Shown here one piece after another: positions 45,139-53,457 of a stretch of DNA of 64,000 nt (position 1 is its first letter; each line of letters begins with the position of its first letter). The DNA is from an uncultured Bacteroidota bacterium (GTDB lineage Bacteria > Bacteroidota > Bacteroidia > Flavobacteriales > Flavobacteriaceae). The stretch covers positions 1 through 64,000 of the forward strand of contig CABXGL010000005.1 of the NCBI GenBank assembly GCA_902511755.1, written 5' to 3'. A model generated the notes under the pieces. The model was not told the DNA's origin. It worked only from the letters and a program-made list of their open reading frames with translations, and ran no database searches. The position numbers were made by a program, and so were the translations under genes.

Positions 45139-46350
45139 TTATAAAATAGTCAAATACCATACTGTAAAGCATGTTAAAAAAATTAATCCCATTACACTAA
45201 GGATATTTATTGCTTTGGATGGTCTATTTTCTTTTGGGGTATGTTTGCTATTAATTAATTTGAAATTTACAAATGCATAAAATGGTGCAGTTATAAATGA
45301 AAGTATAGTTGCAATTTTTACCAGTAGACCCATTTCAGACATAAAAAATGCAAAAATTGATAATGTGCCTATAGCTAATATTATAATCCAAAGATTGTAG
45401 TTTGCAATCTTATTTATCCCCAATAAACTAAAAGTTTTTTCCATTGTTCTTGGAGAAGCATCAAGGCATGTTATAGTTGTGCTAAACATTGTTGTAAAAG
45501 CAGCTATTGCTATTATTAAGAAAACTTCATTTCCTATAGAATCTGTATATAGATTTATTAATTGTTTTGCAAATTCACCACCTTGATTTGAAAAGGTTTC
45601 TCCGCTATTATACATAACAAATGATCCTAAGGCAATAAAACATACTCCTAAAATTATAGTTGTTATATAACCAATATTAAAATCAAAAATAATTTCCTTT
45701 TCATTTATTTTTTTTTCTTTTTTCTTTTTTTCAAGTGTCCAAATAGATTGCCATATAGATATATCCAATGGTGCTGGCATCCAACCCATAAAGGCAACTA
45801 AAAAGGCAATACTTAGTGTTTCTTTTGGAAAAACTTGAGTTAATTCAAATTCATTTGTTGAATTAATGCCTGCAAATAAAACTGCTAATAAGGTGCTAAT
45901 AGTTAATAATATTATAACAAATTTCATGAGATTATCTAATAGTTTATATCTACCAATCAAAAGAATTAGTAAACACAAAAAAATTATTAGAAATGCCCAT
46001 ATGGTAATATTTGTAGTAATTCCAAAAAGCTCAATTGCTAATCCTGCTGTAACAATTGTTACAGCACTTTGGATTGTAAACATAGTAATTAGAGCTAAAA
46101 ATAGATATATTAATAAAACATATTTGCCTAATTTATAGTAGCCATCTAAAAGACTTTCTCCAGTGGCTAATGAATATTTAGGTCCAAATAAAAAAAAAGG
46201 ATATTTAAATAGATTAGAAAGAATAAGAGCCCATAATAATCCAAAACCAAAATCAGCACCCGCTCTCGTAGATTGAACTAGGTGAGAAACTCCAATTGCT
46301 GCACCTGCAAAAAGTAATCCAGGTCCTAATTTTCGTATTGCAGATATCAT
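45139..46350 (-). CDS. Nramp-like metal transporter with atypical binding site
   Basis: A 403-residue membrane protein with about eleven hydrophobic segments and the LeuT/Nramp layout. The N-terminal segment 'LGPGLLFAGAAIGVSHLVQSTRAGADFGFG' corresponds to TM1. In true Nramp (MntH) this contains DPGN; here it reads GVSH. The TM6 site, normally MPHN-like, reads 'FMGWMPAPLDISIW'. It therefore lacks the canonical Asp/Asn metal ligands, and the substrate cannot be assumed to be Mn2+ or Fe2+. It belongs to an Nramp-related group seen in Bacteroidota. The start overlaps the end of the sigma-factor gene by four bases. Confidence 0.8.
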   Translation of the reverse strand: MISAIRKLGPGLLFAGAAIGVSHLVQSTRAGADFGFGLLWALILSNLFKYPFFLFGPKYSLATGESLLDGYYKLGKYVLLIYLFLALITMFTIQSAVTIVTAGLAIELFGITTNITIWAFLIIFLCLLILLIGRYKLLDNLMKFVIILLTISTLLAVLFAGINSTNEFELTQVFPKETLSIAFLVAFMGWMPAPLDISIWQSIWTLEKKKKEKKINEKEIIFDFNIGYITTIILGVCFIALGSFVMYNSGETFSNQGGEFAKQLINLYTDSIGNEVFLIIAIAAFTTMFSTTITCLDASPRTMEKTFSLLGINKIANYNLWIIILAIGTLSIFAFFMSEMGLLVKIATILSFITAPFYAFVNFKLINSKHTPKENRPSKAINILSVMGLIFLTCFTVWYLTIL

Positions 46351-46895
46351 GATTTTTCAATTATTTCAGCTAAAATTCTTTTTGCTCTCATTATTCTAAC
46401 TTTCACATTATTTATTGGTTGATTAAGCTTATTAGAAATTTCTTTATAACTTAATTCATTAAAATACCTTAGTTCAATAACTTTTTTATAATTAGGTTTT
46501 AATTTACTTATTTTATTTTTAATAGATTTTAATTTTTGTTCATTTATAAGATCATCTTCTGGGCTAGGAGAGCTTTCTTTAACTTCTATAAAATCACTGG
46601 ATTCAAATACTTTTAAATGATTTTTGTTTTTTCTTACTTGATCAATATGAAGATTTTTGGAAATAGTTATAAGCCATGTTTTAAAAAGAAATTTATCATT
46701 ATAAGTATTTATTTTTTCAAATGCTTTGGTAAAGCTTTTAATGGTAATATCCTCAGCATTGGATTCATTTTTTATTCTTTTTAGTTGAAAATTATAAACA
46801 TCATCCCAGTAGGTATTCAATAAATAACTAAATGCATTTTGATTATTTTCTTTTGCAAGATTAATTTGATTTCTAATAAATTTGTTTTCTGCCAA
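46347..46895 (-). CDS. ECF-type RNA polymerase sigma factor
   Basis: A 182-residue sigma-70 family protein with regions 2 and 4 only. Region 2 includes 'YWDDVYNFQLKRIKNESNAEDITIKSFTKAFE' and 'FKTWLITISKNLHIDQVRK'. Region 4 includes 'IELRYFNELSYKEISNKLNQPINNVKVRIMRAKR'. No anti-sigma factor gene adjoins it: upstream is a cysteine-containing membrane peptide, downstream the Nramp-like transporter. The regulon and control are therefore unknown. Four-base overlap with the transporter gene suggests translational coupling. Confidence 0.9.
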   Translation of the reverse strand: MAENKFIRNQINLAKENNQNAFSYLLNTYWDDVYNFQLKRIKNESNAEDITIKSFTKAFEKINTYNDKFLFKTWLITISKNLHIDQVRKNKNHLKVFESSDFIEVKESSPSPEDDLINEQKLKSIKNKISKLKPNYKKVIELRYFNELSYKEISNKLNQPINNVKVRIMRAKRILAEIIEKS

Positions 46896-46899
46896 ACTA

Positions 46900-47103
46900 T
46901 TAATTCAAATTCATTTTAGGTTTTTTACAGTCAGTTTCATTTGGAAGTTTTCCACAAATTCCACAAGGTTCATTGTTTTTGTTTAAAAATGGGTTAGCAC
47001 TAGCACAAGTCCCTGAGAATTTTCCATTTTTTTTTAATATAATTTTGATGGAAATTCCAGCAAAAGCTATACCTAATAATAAAAATGTAATTACATATAA
47101 CAT
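46900..47103 (-). CDS. Small membrane protein with conserved cysteine motif
   Basis: A 67-residue protein (start at the ATG 47103; the ORF track adds four residues by starting inside murB). One membrane helix ('MLYVITFLLLGIAFAGISIKIIL') is followed by a short domain with four to five cysteines: 'GTCASANPFLNKNNEPCGICGK' and 'ETDCKK'. The CGxCG-like arrangement suggests metal or Fe-S binding. I recall similar short proteins beside murB and sigma-factor genes in flavobacteria, without known function. It is placed between murB and the sigma factor, with gaps of 1 and 4 bases, so it is in that operon. Confidence 0.8.
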   Translation of the reverse strand: MLYVITFLLLGIAFAGISIKIILKKNGKFSGTCASANPFLNKNNEPCGICGKLPNETDCKKPKMNLN

Positions 47104-47104
47104 A

Positions 47105-48124
47105 TTAATTATCAATTATATTAACCTCCTCCTCTAGCAATATATTAAATTTTCTTAAAACAGTATTTTTAATTTTTTGTGAAAATTCAAAAATTTCATT
47201 TCCTGAAGCTTTCCCATAGTTAACAATTATTAACGCATGTTTATCATAAGTTCCTGTATCACCATCTCTTATTCCCTTATATCCACATTTTTCAATTACC
47301 CAAGCAGCAGGAATTTTTATTTTTTTTTCTGAAATTTTATAAAAAGGAACATTTTTTTCCCTTTCAGATAATTTTTTATAATCAATTTTATTTATTATCG
47401 GATTTTTAAAAAAACTACCACAATTACCAATCAATTTAGGATCCGGCAATTTACTTGATCTGATTTTGCAAACTAATTCTGAAATATTTTTAATAGTTGG
47501 ATTACTAATTTTATTATTTATTATAGCTTGTTTCAAAGGTTCATAAGAAGAATTTATTGTATGATTTTTTTTAGAAAGTTTAAAAGTCACATAAGAAATA
47601 ATATACTTGTTTTTCAGTTCTTCTTTGAAAACAGAGCTTCTATATGAAAATTTACATTCACTATTTTTAAAAATCTTTAATGACCCATTTTCTATTGAAA
47701 TGGTTCTACAATTTTCAAAATTATCTTTTAACTCAACACCATATGCTCCAATATTTTGAATAGGTGCACTTCCTACATTTCCAGGAATTAAACTTAAATT
47801 TTCCAAACCTCCATAATTATTATTTATGGCCCAATTAACCAAATCATTCCATACTTCTCCAGCTCCAACAGAAATAATTACATAATCTTCTGTTTCATTT
47901 ATTAATTCAATTCCTTTAACTTGAATTTTTAGAATATTTCGATCAATATTGTTTTTAAAAAGAATATTAGTTCCTCCTCCAAGAATTATGGGTTCACTAA
48001 ATGGATTATTTTTAATAAAAGATATTATTTCTTTTTCTGAATTAGCAATATTGAAATTAGAGGAAATTACATCTACTCCAAAACTGTTGTAGTTCTTTAG
48101 AGATATTTTGTTTTCTTTTTGCAA
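47105..48124 (-). CDS. murB: UDP-N-acetylenolpyruvoylglucosamine reductase
   Basis: MurB reduces UDP-GlcNAc-enolpyruvate to UDP-MurNAc for peptidoglycan. The 339 residues contain the FAD-binding segments 'LGGGTNILF', 'GLENLSLIPGNVGSAPIQNIGAYG' and 'CKFSYRSSVFK' (catalytic Tyr/Arg region), 'GNCGSFFKNP' with the proton-donor Ser, and 'AAWVIEKCGYKG'. The start codon is TTG: a TAA lies two codons upstream and no ATG is possible before the conserved 'LKNYNSFGVD'. It leads the operon with the cysteine peptide, sigma factor and transporter. Confidence 0.95.
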   Translation of the reverse strand: MQKENKISLKNYNSFGVDVISSNFNIANSEKEIISFIKNNPFSEPIILGGGTNILFKNNIDRNILKIQVKGIELINETEDYVIISVGAGEVWNDLVNWAINNNYGGLENLSLIPGNVGSAPIQNIGAYGVELKDNFENCRTISIENGSLKIFKNSECKFSYRSSVFKEELKNKYIISYVTFKLSKKNHTINSSYEPLKQAIINNKISNPTIKNISELVCKIRSSKLPDPKLIGNCGSFFKNPIINKIDYKKLSEREKNVPFYKISEKKIKIPAAWVIEKCGYKGIRDGDTGTYDKHALIIVNYGKASGNEIFEFSQKIKNTVLRKFNILLEEEVNIIDN

Positions 48125-48153
48125 TTTTTATCTATTTAATAAATAGACAAATA

Positions 48154-48564
48154 CTATTTGTCTTCTTCTTCTTCTTCTTCAGGTTCGGGTAGGACTTCAC
48201 CTTTAATCCTTAAAATAACATTTGGTGTTTTAGCATTAGAATTTACTGTGATTGCTTTTTGGAATAATCCCGTTCTTTTGGTATCATATTTAACTTCAAT
48301 TGAACCAGATTCACCTGGGAGAATAGGTTTTTCAGGTCTTTTAGGAATAGTACAACCACAAGAAGAAAAAATTCTAGAAAATATTAATGGCGAGTTACCA
48401 GTATTTTTAAACTCAAAGGTTCTTTTTCCATCTTCACCATTTTCAATAGTTCCATAATCAATAATAGTTTCCTTAAATGAAATTTCAGCTGATTTTTCTT
48501 GAGAAAGAATAGGAAAGGTAAAAAGGAATAAACATATAATTAGTGAAATTTTTTTCATAGTCAT
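48154..48564 (-). CDS. DUF1573-family secreted protein
   Basis: A 136-residue protein with a signal peptide ('IICLFLFTFPILSQ'). The mature part is one Ig-like DUF1573 domain: 'IDYGTIENGEDGKRTFEFKNTGNSPL', the conserved 'SSCGCTIP' and 'GLFQKAITVNSNA'. It ends in an acidic run of Glu, written as a GAA-rich repeat in the DNA. DUF1573 proteins are abundant exported proteins of unknown role in Bacteroidota. The second Met (MKK...) is an equally good start. Confidence 0.87.
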   Translation of the reverse strand: MTMKKISLIICLFLFTFPILSQEKSAEISFKETIIDYGTIENGEDGKRTFEFKNTGNSPLIFSRIFSSCGCTIPKRPEKPILPGESGSIEVKYDTKRTGLFQKAITVNSNAKTPNVILRIKGEVLPEPEEEEEEDK

Positions 48565-48642
48565 GAATTTTAATTAAAACTATGACTTTTTATACATACT
48601 TACAAAAAAACAACTTACCTTTTAAATTACTTTTTAGTTGAC

Positions 48643-48650
48643 TACTTTTG
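48643..48650 (+). promoter_or_regulatory. -7 box of valS
   Basis: TACTTTTG matches TAnnTTTG and lies 25 bases before the valS ATG. No -33 TTG at 17-23 bases. Confidence 0.45.
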
Positions 48651-48675
48651 TCATCATAATTAATGAATATAATAG

Positions 48676-51288
48676 ATGGGTATAGCTAAAAGCTTTGATG
48701 CAAAAAAAATAGAATCAAAGTGGTATCAATTTTGGAATGAAAACAATTATTTTAATTCAAAACCAAATGATAAAATTCCCTATACTATTGTAATTCCTCC
48801 TCCAAATGTTACTGGAATTTTACATATGGGTCATATGTTAAACAACACTATCCAAGATATATTAATTAGAAAAGCTCGCCTTCAAGGTTTCAATGCTTGT
48901 TGGGTTCCAGGAACTGACCATGCTTCAATTGCAACTGAAGCAAAGGTTGTAGAAAAATTAAAGAATGATGGAATTCAAAAAAATGATATAACTAGAGATG
49001 AATTTATAAATTATGCCTGGGATTGGACAGAGAAGCATGGCGGCTTAATTTTAGAACAATTGAAAAAATTAGGTTGTTCTTGCGATTGGGATAGAACTAA
49101 GTTCACTTTAGATAAAGAAATGACAGACTCGGTAATAAAGGTCTTTATTGATCTATATGAAAAAGGTTTAATTTATAGAGGCCATAGAATGGTAAACTGG
49201 GATCCTCAGGCTAAAACTACTTTATCTAATGAAGAGGTGATTTATGAAGAAGAAGAAACTAAAATTTTCTATATTAAATACAATATTTCTAATTCTTCTG
49301 AAACAATTAGCGTTGCTACAACTCGACCTGAAACAATTTTTGGAGATACTGCAATAGCAGTAAATCCAAATGATGATAGATATTTACATTTAAAAGGAAA
49401 GAAAGCTGTTATTCCAATTATAAATAAGGAAATTCCAATAATAACTGATCAAAATGTTGATTCTGAATTTGGAACTGGGTGTTTAAAAGTTACACCAGCT
49501 CATAGTGAAAATGACAAGATAATTGGAGATAAACACAAATTAGAAATTATAGATGTTCTGAATGATGATGGAACCTTAAATGAATTTGCTATGCATTATA
49601 GTGGAAAAGATAGATTTTTAGTTAGAACAGAAATTTCACAAGAATTAAAAAAACTGGGATCTTTAATAAAAGAAGAAGTTTATTTAACAAAGATTGGAAA
49701 ATCTGAAAGAACAAAATGCGTTATTGAACCTAAGTTATCAAATCAATGGTTTTTAAAAATGGAAGAAATTTCAAAGCCTGCTCTAAAAGCGGTTATGGAA
49801 GATAAGATTAAACTTTTTCCTAACAAATTTAAAAACACATATAAAAATTGGATGGAGAACATTAGAGATTGGAATATTTCTAGACAATTATGGTGGGGTC
49901 ATCAAATACCAGTATATTATTATAGCTCAGATAAAAAAGATTTTGTAGTAGCAGAGAATATTGATGAAGCTATCGTAAAAGCTAGAAAAAAAAGTGGAGA
50001 TTCTAACTTGGACAAAAAAAGTTTAATACAAGAAACAGATGTTTTAGATACATGGTTTTCTTCATGGTTATGGCCAATAAGTGTTTTTGATGGAATTAAT
50101 AATCCTGATAATGAAGATTTTAATTATTATTATCCTACAAATGACTTGATTACTGGTCCAGATATTTTGTTTTTTTGGGTTGCAAGAATGATTGTTTCAG
50201 GTTATGAATTTAAAAATTTAAAGCCATTTAATTCAGTGTATTTTACTGGTTTAGTAAGAGATAAACAAGGAAGAAAAATGTCTAAACAACTTGGGAATTC
50301 ACCTGATGCCATAAAGTTAATAGAAGATTTTGGAGCTGATAGTGTTAGAGTAGGGCTTTTACTCAGTGCCCCTGCAGGAAATGATCTTTTATTTGATGAA
50401 TCTTTGTGCCAACAGGGAAAGAATTTTTCAAATAAAATATGGAATTCATATAGGTTAGTTAAATCTTGGGATCTTAATGATTCTAATCATCAAAATCCAT
50501 CATCTATTGCTGCAATTGAATGGTTTGAAAATAAGTTTAGCTCTAAATTAATTGAGATAGATGATCATTTCAAAAAATATAGAATCTCAGATGCTTTAAT
50601 GACTATTTATAAACTTGTTTGGGATGATTATTGTTCTTGGTATTTAGAAATTGTAAAACCAAATTTTGGAGCCCCAATAGATATTAAGACTTTTAATAAA
50701 ACATTAGAATTCCTAGAGAAATGTTTAATAATTTTGCATCCTTTTATGCCCTTTGTTAGTGAAGAAATTTGGAGTGGTATAAAAAAAGAAGGAGATAAAC
50801 CATTAATAATTAAAAATTGGCCAAAACATGATAAAGTAGAGGATTCCTTATTAAAAGAATTTGATCATATTTCCAAATTAATTACAAATATTAGGAAATA
50901 TAGAAATGAAAAAGGGATTTCATATAAAGAAAAAATAGAATTATTTTCTAAAAAAAATGAATTAAGAAGTGAACATAAAAGTGTTGTGTTTAAACTAGCT
51001 AATTCAGAATTAATAGATGATATCTCAAAAATTAATGATAATGTTGAATCATTGATAGTTGATAGTAATGAGTACTTTATTAATAACCTTTTAGATCAAA
51101 AAAATGATTTAATCAATATTGAAGAGGATTTAAAATATAACATAGGTTTTTTAAAATCTATCCAATTAAAACTTAATAATAAAAAATTCATTGAAAATGC
51201 TCCAGCAAGTGTTGTTGAAAATGAAAAGAAAAAAGAAGAAGATACTAAGACTAAAATTAAAATGTTAGAATTGAAATTAAAAAAGTAA
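48676..51288 (+). CDS. valS: Valyl-tRNA synthetase
   Basis: ValRS charges tRNA-Val. The 870 residues show the class I HIGH motif as 'PPPNVTGILHMGHML' near residue 45, the editing CP1 domain ('ATTRPETIFGDTAIAVN'), the 'KMSKQLGNSPD' KMSKS loop, the anticodon-binding domain and a C-terminal coiled coil ('LDQKNDLINIEEDLKYN'). An out-of-frame ATG 13 bases upstream opens only an eight-codon frame, so the annotated ATG is right. It ends four bases before the convergent psd. Confidence 0.98.
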   Translation: MGIAKSFDAKKIESKWYQFWNENNYFNSKPNDKIPYTIVIPPPNVTGILHMGHMLNNTIQDILIRKARLQGFNACWVPGTDHASIATEAKVVEKLKNDGIQKNDITRDEFINYAWDWTEKHGGLILEQLKKLGCSCDWDRTKFTLDKEMTDSVIKVFIDLYEKGLIYRGHRMVNWDPQAKTTLSNEEVIYEEEETKIFYIKYNISNSSETISVATTRPETIFGDTAIAVNPNDDRYLHLKGKKAVIPIINKEIPIITDQNVDSEFGTGCLKVTPAHSENDKIIGDKHKLEIIDVLNDDGTLNEFAMHYSGKDRFLVRTEISQELKKLGSLIKEEVYLTKIGKSERTKCVIEPKLSNQWFLKMEEISKPALKAVMEDKIKLFPNKFKNTYKNWMENIRDWNISRQLWWGHQIPVYYYSSDKKDFVVAENIDEAIVKARKKSGDSNLDKKSLIQETDVLDTWFSSWLWPISVFDGINNPDNEDFNYYYPTNDLITGPDILFFWVARMIVSGYEFKNLKPFNSVYFTGLVRDKQGRKMSKQLGNSPDAIKLIEDFGADSVRVGLLLSAPAGNDLLFDESLCQQGKNFSNKIWNSYRLVKSWDLNDSNHQNPSSIAAIEWFENKFSSKLIEIDDHFKKYRISDALMTIYKLVWDDYCSWYLEIVKPNFGAPIDIKTFNKTLEFLEKCLIILHPFMPFVSEEIWSGIKKEGDKPLIIKNWPKHDKVEDSLLKEFDHISKLITNIRKYRNEKGISYKEKIELFSKKNELRSEHKSVVFKLANSELIDDISKINDNVESLIVDSNEYFINNLLDQKNDLINIEEDLKYNIGFLKSIQLKLNNKKFIENAPASVVENEKKKEEDTKTKIKMLELKLKK

Positions 51289-51292
51289 ATTT

Positions 51293-51943
51293 TTATTTTT
51301 CAGCAATTTTGTCAACTCCTCCCTTTACCGTTTGATCTATTTTAACTTTAATTTTAGAATTTAATGGAAGAAATAAATCAACTCTTGATCCAAATTTTAT
51401 AAACCCAGCATCATCACCTTGAATAACAGTTTTTCCAATTTTTGCATAATTTACTATTCTTCTTGCAACTGCTCCTGCAATCTGACGATATAATATTTCT
51501 CCAAAGTTTTTGTTTTCAACTACAACTGTTGTTCTTTCATTTAATTCAGAAGACTTAGGATGCCATGCAACTAGATATTTACCAGGATGGTATTTGCTAA
51601 ATTTTATAACTCCACCTATAGGAAATCTTGTTACATGCACATTAATAGGAGACATAAAAATAGATACTTGAACTCTATCATTTTTAAAATATTCTTTTTC
51701 ATAAACTTTTTTAATAGCCACTACTTTTCCATCAACAGGAGAAATGATTGATGAATCATTAATTTGAGTAACCCTTTTAGGGTTTCTGAAAAATTGTAAA
51801 ATCAGAATGAAAATAGCAATGCTAAATATTCCTATAATTTTAGATGTTAGAGGATGAGCTATAAAGATATTTGTAAAAAGATTAATTATAGCTACAATTA
51901 TAAAGGATATAACAATAATAACATATCCCTCTTTATGAAACAT
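51293..51943 (-). CDS. psd: Phosphatidylserine decarboxylase (short, archaeal-type class)
   Basis: Psd converts phosphatidylserine to phosphatidylethanolamine. The 216-residue form is self-cleaving: the pyruvoyl-forming site is the '[11 protein letters not shown]' Gly-Ser near residue 184. The core motifs '[10 protein letters not shown]' and '[16 protein letters not shown]' are intact. Two membrane segments lie at the N-terminus. It overlaps cdsA by 11 bases at its start, so phospholipid synthesis genes are coupled. Confidence 0.94.
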   Translation of the reverse strand: MFHKEGYVIIVISFIIVAIINLFTNIFIAHPLTSKIIGIFSIAIFILILQFFRNPKRVTQINDSSIISPVDGKVVAIKKVYEKEYFKNDRVQVSIFMSPINVHVTRFPIGGVIKFSKYHPGKYLVAWHPKSSELNERTTVVVENKNFGEILYRQIAGAVARRIVNYAKIGKTVIQGDDAGFIKFGSRVDLFLPLNSKIKVKIDQTVKGGVDKIAEK

Positions 51944-52772
51944 ATAGAAATATTTTGAAAGTTAAATAAATAAATGGTGCTGCAAATATAATACTATCCA
52001 TACGATCATATAGACCTCCATGACCTGGAAGTAAATTTCCACTGTCTTTTACACCAGCTTCTCTTTTAAATTGAGATTGAACTAGATCTCCAAGAGCTCC
52101 TATAGTTGTAGTTAATAATCCCAATATAACCCATTGTTCTAAGCTAAAGCCTAAGTTTAGGTAATTATAAAATACTATGGAAAATATTACGGAAAAAATA
52201 ATTCCACCAACAAAACCTTCAATGCTTTTTTTAGGAGATACAGATTTTAACAAAGGCCTTTTCCCAAAATTGACACCAAATACGTATCCAGCAGAATCAG
52301 AAATCCAAACTATAATCAAAAAACAAAAAATAAAATATGGATTATATAATTCTGAAATTTTTGGCATTGAAAATAAAACGACAAGAGAGCCAACTAAGTA
52401 AAAATGTCCAATAAAACGATTTTTAAGAATAGAAAAGGAAAATACTTTTTTCTTTAAAAGAGAGAACCCTAAAAGTATATTTGTGATTATAATTAGTAGT
52501 AAAAAAAATAGTTGAAAAATCCAATTGTAGGATAATAAAAAAAGTGAAATATATAAGGGAAAAGTTAAATATAGAATAAGATTAGATTTTCCTGCATCAA
52601 TTGACAAAAATTTATGATTATAATTTGTAATTAACTTAATGAATTCAAAAACAAGAATTAAGCTGCATATGAATCCTACAAAATAAAAAAGATATTCATT
52701 AATAAATAAGGGAATCAATAAAACACTTACATATGCGGCTGATGTTAATAACCTTGTATAAAATTCTTTCAT
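51933..52772 (-). CDS. cdsA: Phosphatidate cytidylyltransferase
   Basis: CdsA makes CDP-diacylglycerol, precursor of all phospholipids. The 279-residue membrane protein has about seven to eight helices. The family signature is '[13 protein letters not shown]' followed by '[34 protein letters not shown]' near residues 220-255, with the metal-binding acidic residues. It lies one base after the LUD-domain gene stop and overlaps psd. Confidence 0.96.
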   Translation of the reverse strand: MKEFYTRLLTSAAYVSVLLIPLFINEYLFYFVGFICSLILVFEFIKLITNYNHKFLSIDAGKSNLILYLTFPLYISLFLLSYNWIFQLFFLLLIIITNILLGFSLLKKKVFSFSILKNRFIGHFYLVGSLVVLFSMPKISELYNPYFIFCFLIIVWISDSAGYVFGVNFGKRPLLKSVSPKKSIEGFVGGIIFSVIFSIVFYNYLNLGFSLEQWVILGLLTTTIGALGDLVQSQFKREAGVKDSGNLLPGHGGLYDRMDSIIFAAPFIYLTFKIFLYVS

Positions 52773-52773
52773 C

Positions 52774-53385
52774 TTATAAATCTTCTAGAAGAAGAAGATA
52801 CAGGTTTTTTGCTGCACTTCCATATGTTAAGAAATTAGTGTTTTCTTTTTCTTGACTATTAAAATTTTTGATAGTTGTTATGTTTGTTGGCAAGTTATTA
52901 GGATACTTACTCTTAATTCCATTCAAACCTCCACTTAAAGTTTCAGTAAATTGACTGATTTTTGCAAATACAATAAAGTTTTGTGGAAGATCATTTACTT
53001 TATGTGATTTGATCTGTTCAGCACATATTAGTAAACTACCATCCTTAGCAACCAAAAATTCACATCTTGTTAAAAAAAATCTGGAATTTAAATTTGTTTT
53101 AGAAACATTAAGTTTATCCTTTTCAGAAAAAAATTCTAGTAGAGAGTCATCATAGCATAATATTTCAACATCTTCCCATTTGTTTTCTTCAATTATCTGA
53201 GAAAAGAATCCGTCACATTCCGATTTGGTCTCACAGTATAAGAACTTTCCACCATTTTCGGTAAAATTAAAAGTAAATCTTTCTTCAAGCGGAGCCTTTG
53301 CTTCAGGCATATATTTCCCATCTTCATTTTCTTCGGAGTTTTCTTTTTCACTTTTATTAAAAAAAGATTTAATGAATTTTTTCAA
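52774..53385 (-). CDS. LUD-domain protein (LutC/YkgG-like)
   Basis: A 203-residue protein with a charged N-terminal helix ('[19 protein letters not shown]') and a LUD domain: '[32 protein letters not shown]' and 'LYLLLLEDL'. LUD proteins are linked to lactate utilisation, but no LutA/LutB partner is here. Its fixed place between ftsH and cdsA suggests another role. The start is TTG, with a TAA four codons upstream and no in-frame ATG between. Confidence 0.83.
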   Translation of the reverse strand: MKKFIKSFFNKSEKENSEENEDGKYMPEAKAPLEERFTFNFTENGGKFLYCETKSECDGFFSQIIEENKWEDVEILCYDDSLLEFFSEKDKLNVSKTNLNSRFFLTRCEFLVAKDGSLLICAEQIKSHKVNDLPQNFIVFAKISQFTETLSGGLNGIKSKYPNNLPTNITTIKNFNSQEKENTNFLTYGSAAKNLYLLLLEDL

Positions 53386-53457
53386 TTTAATGTTTTAGCC
53401 CTGTAAAGATAAAAAAACTTAATGTTTTCAGAAGAATGTTAATAATTTTGAATAAAA

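Noticed and set aside
48162-48182. TTC triplet repeat, possible phase-variable tract
   Set aside because: It encodes the Glu-rich tail of the DUF1573 protein; in-frame triplet changes would not switch the gene off.
48663-48689. Eight-codon ATG frame overlapping the valS start, possible leader peptide
   Set aside because: No regulatory codons or hairpin around it; a chance ATG in AT-rich DNA is enough to explain it.
52774-53385. LUD protein as part of a lactate utilisation operon
   Set aside because: No LutA or LutB homologue is adjacent; the neighbours are ftsH and phospholipid genes.
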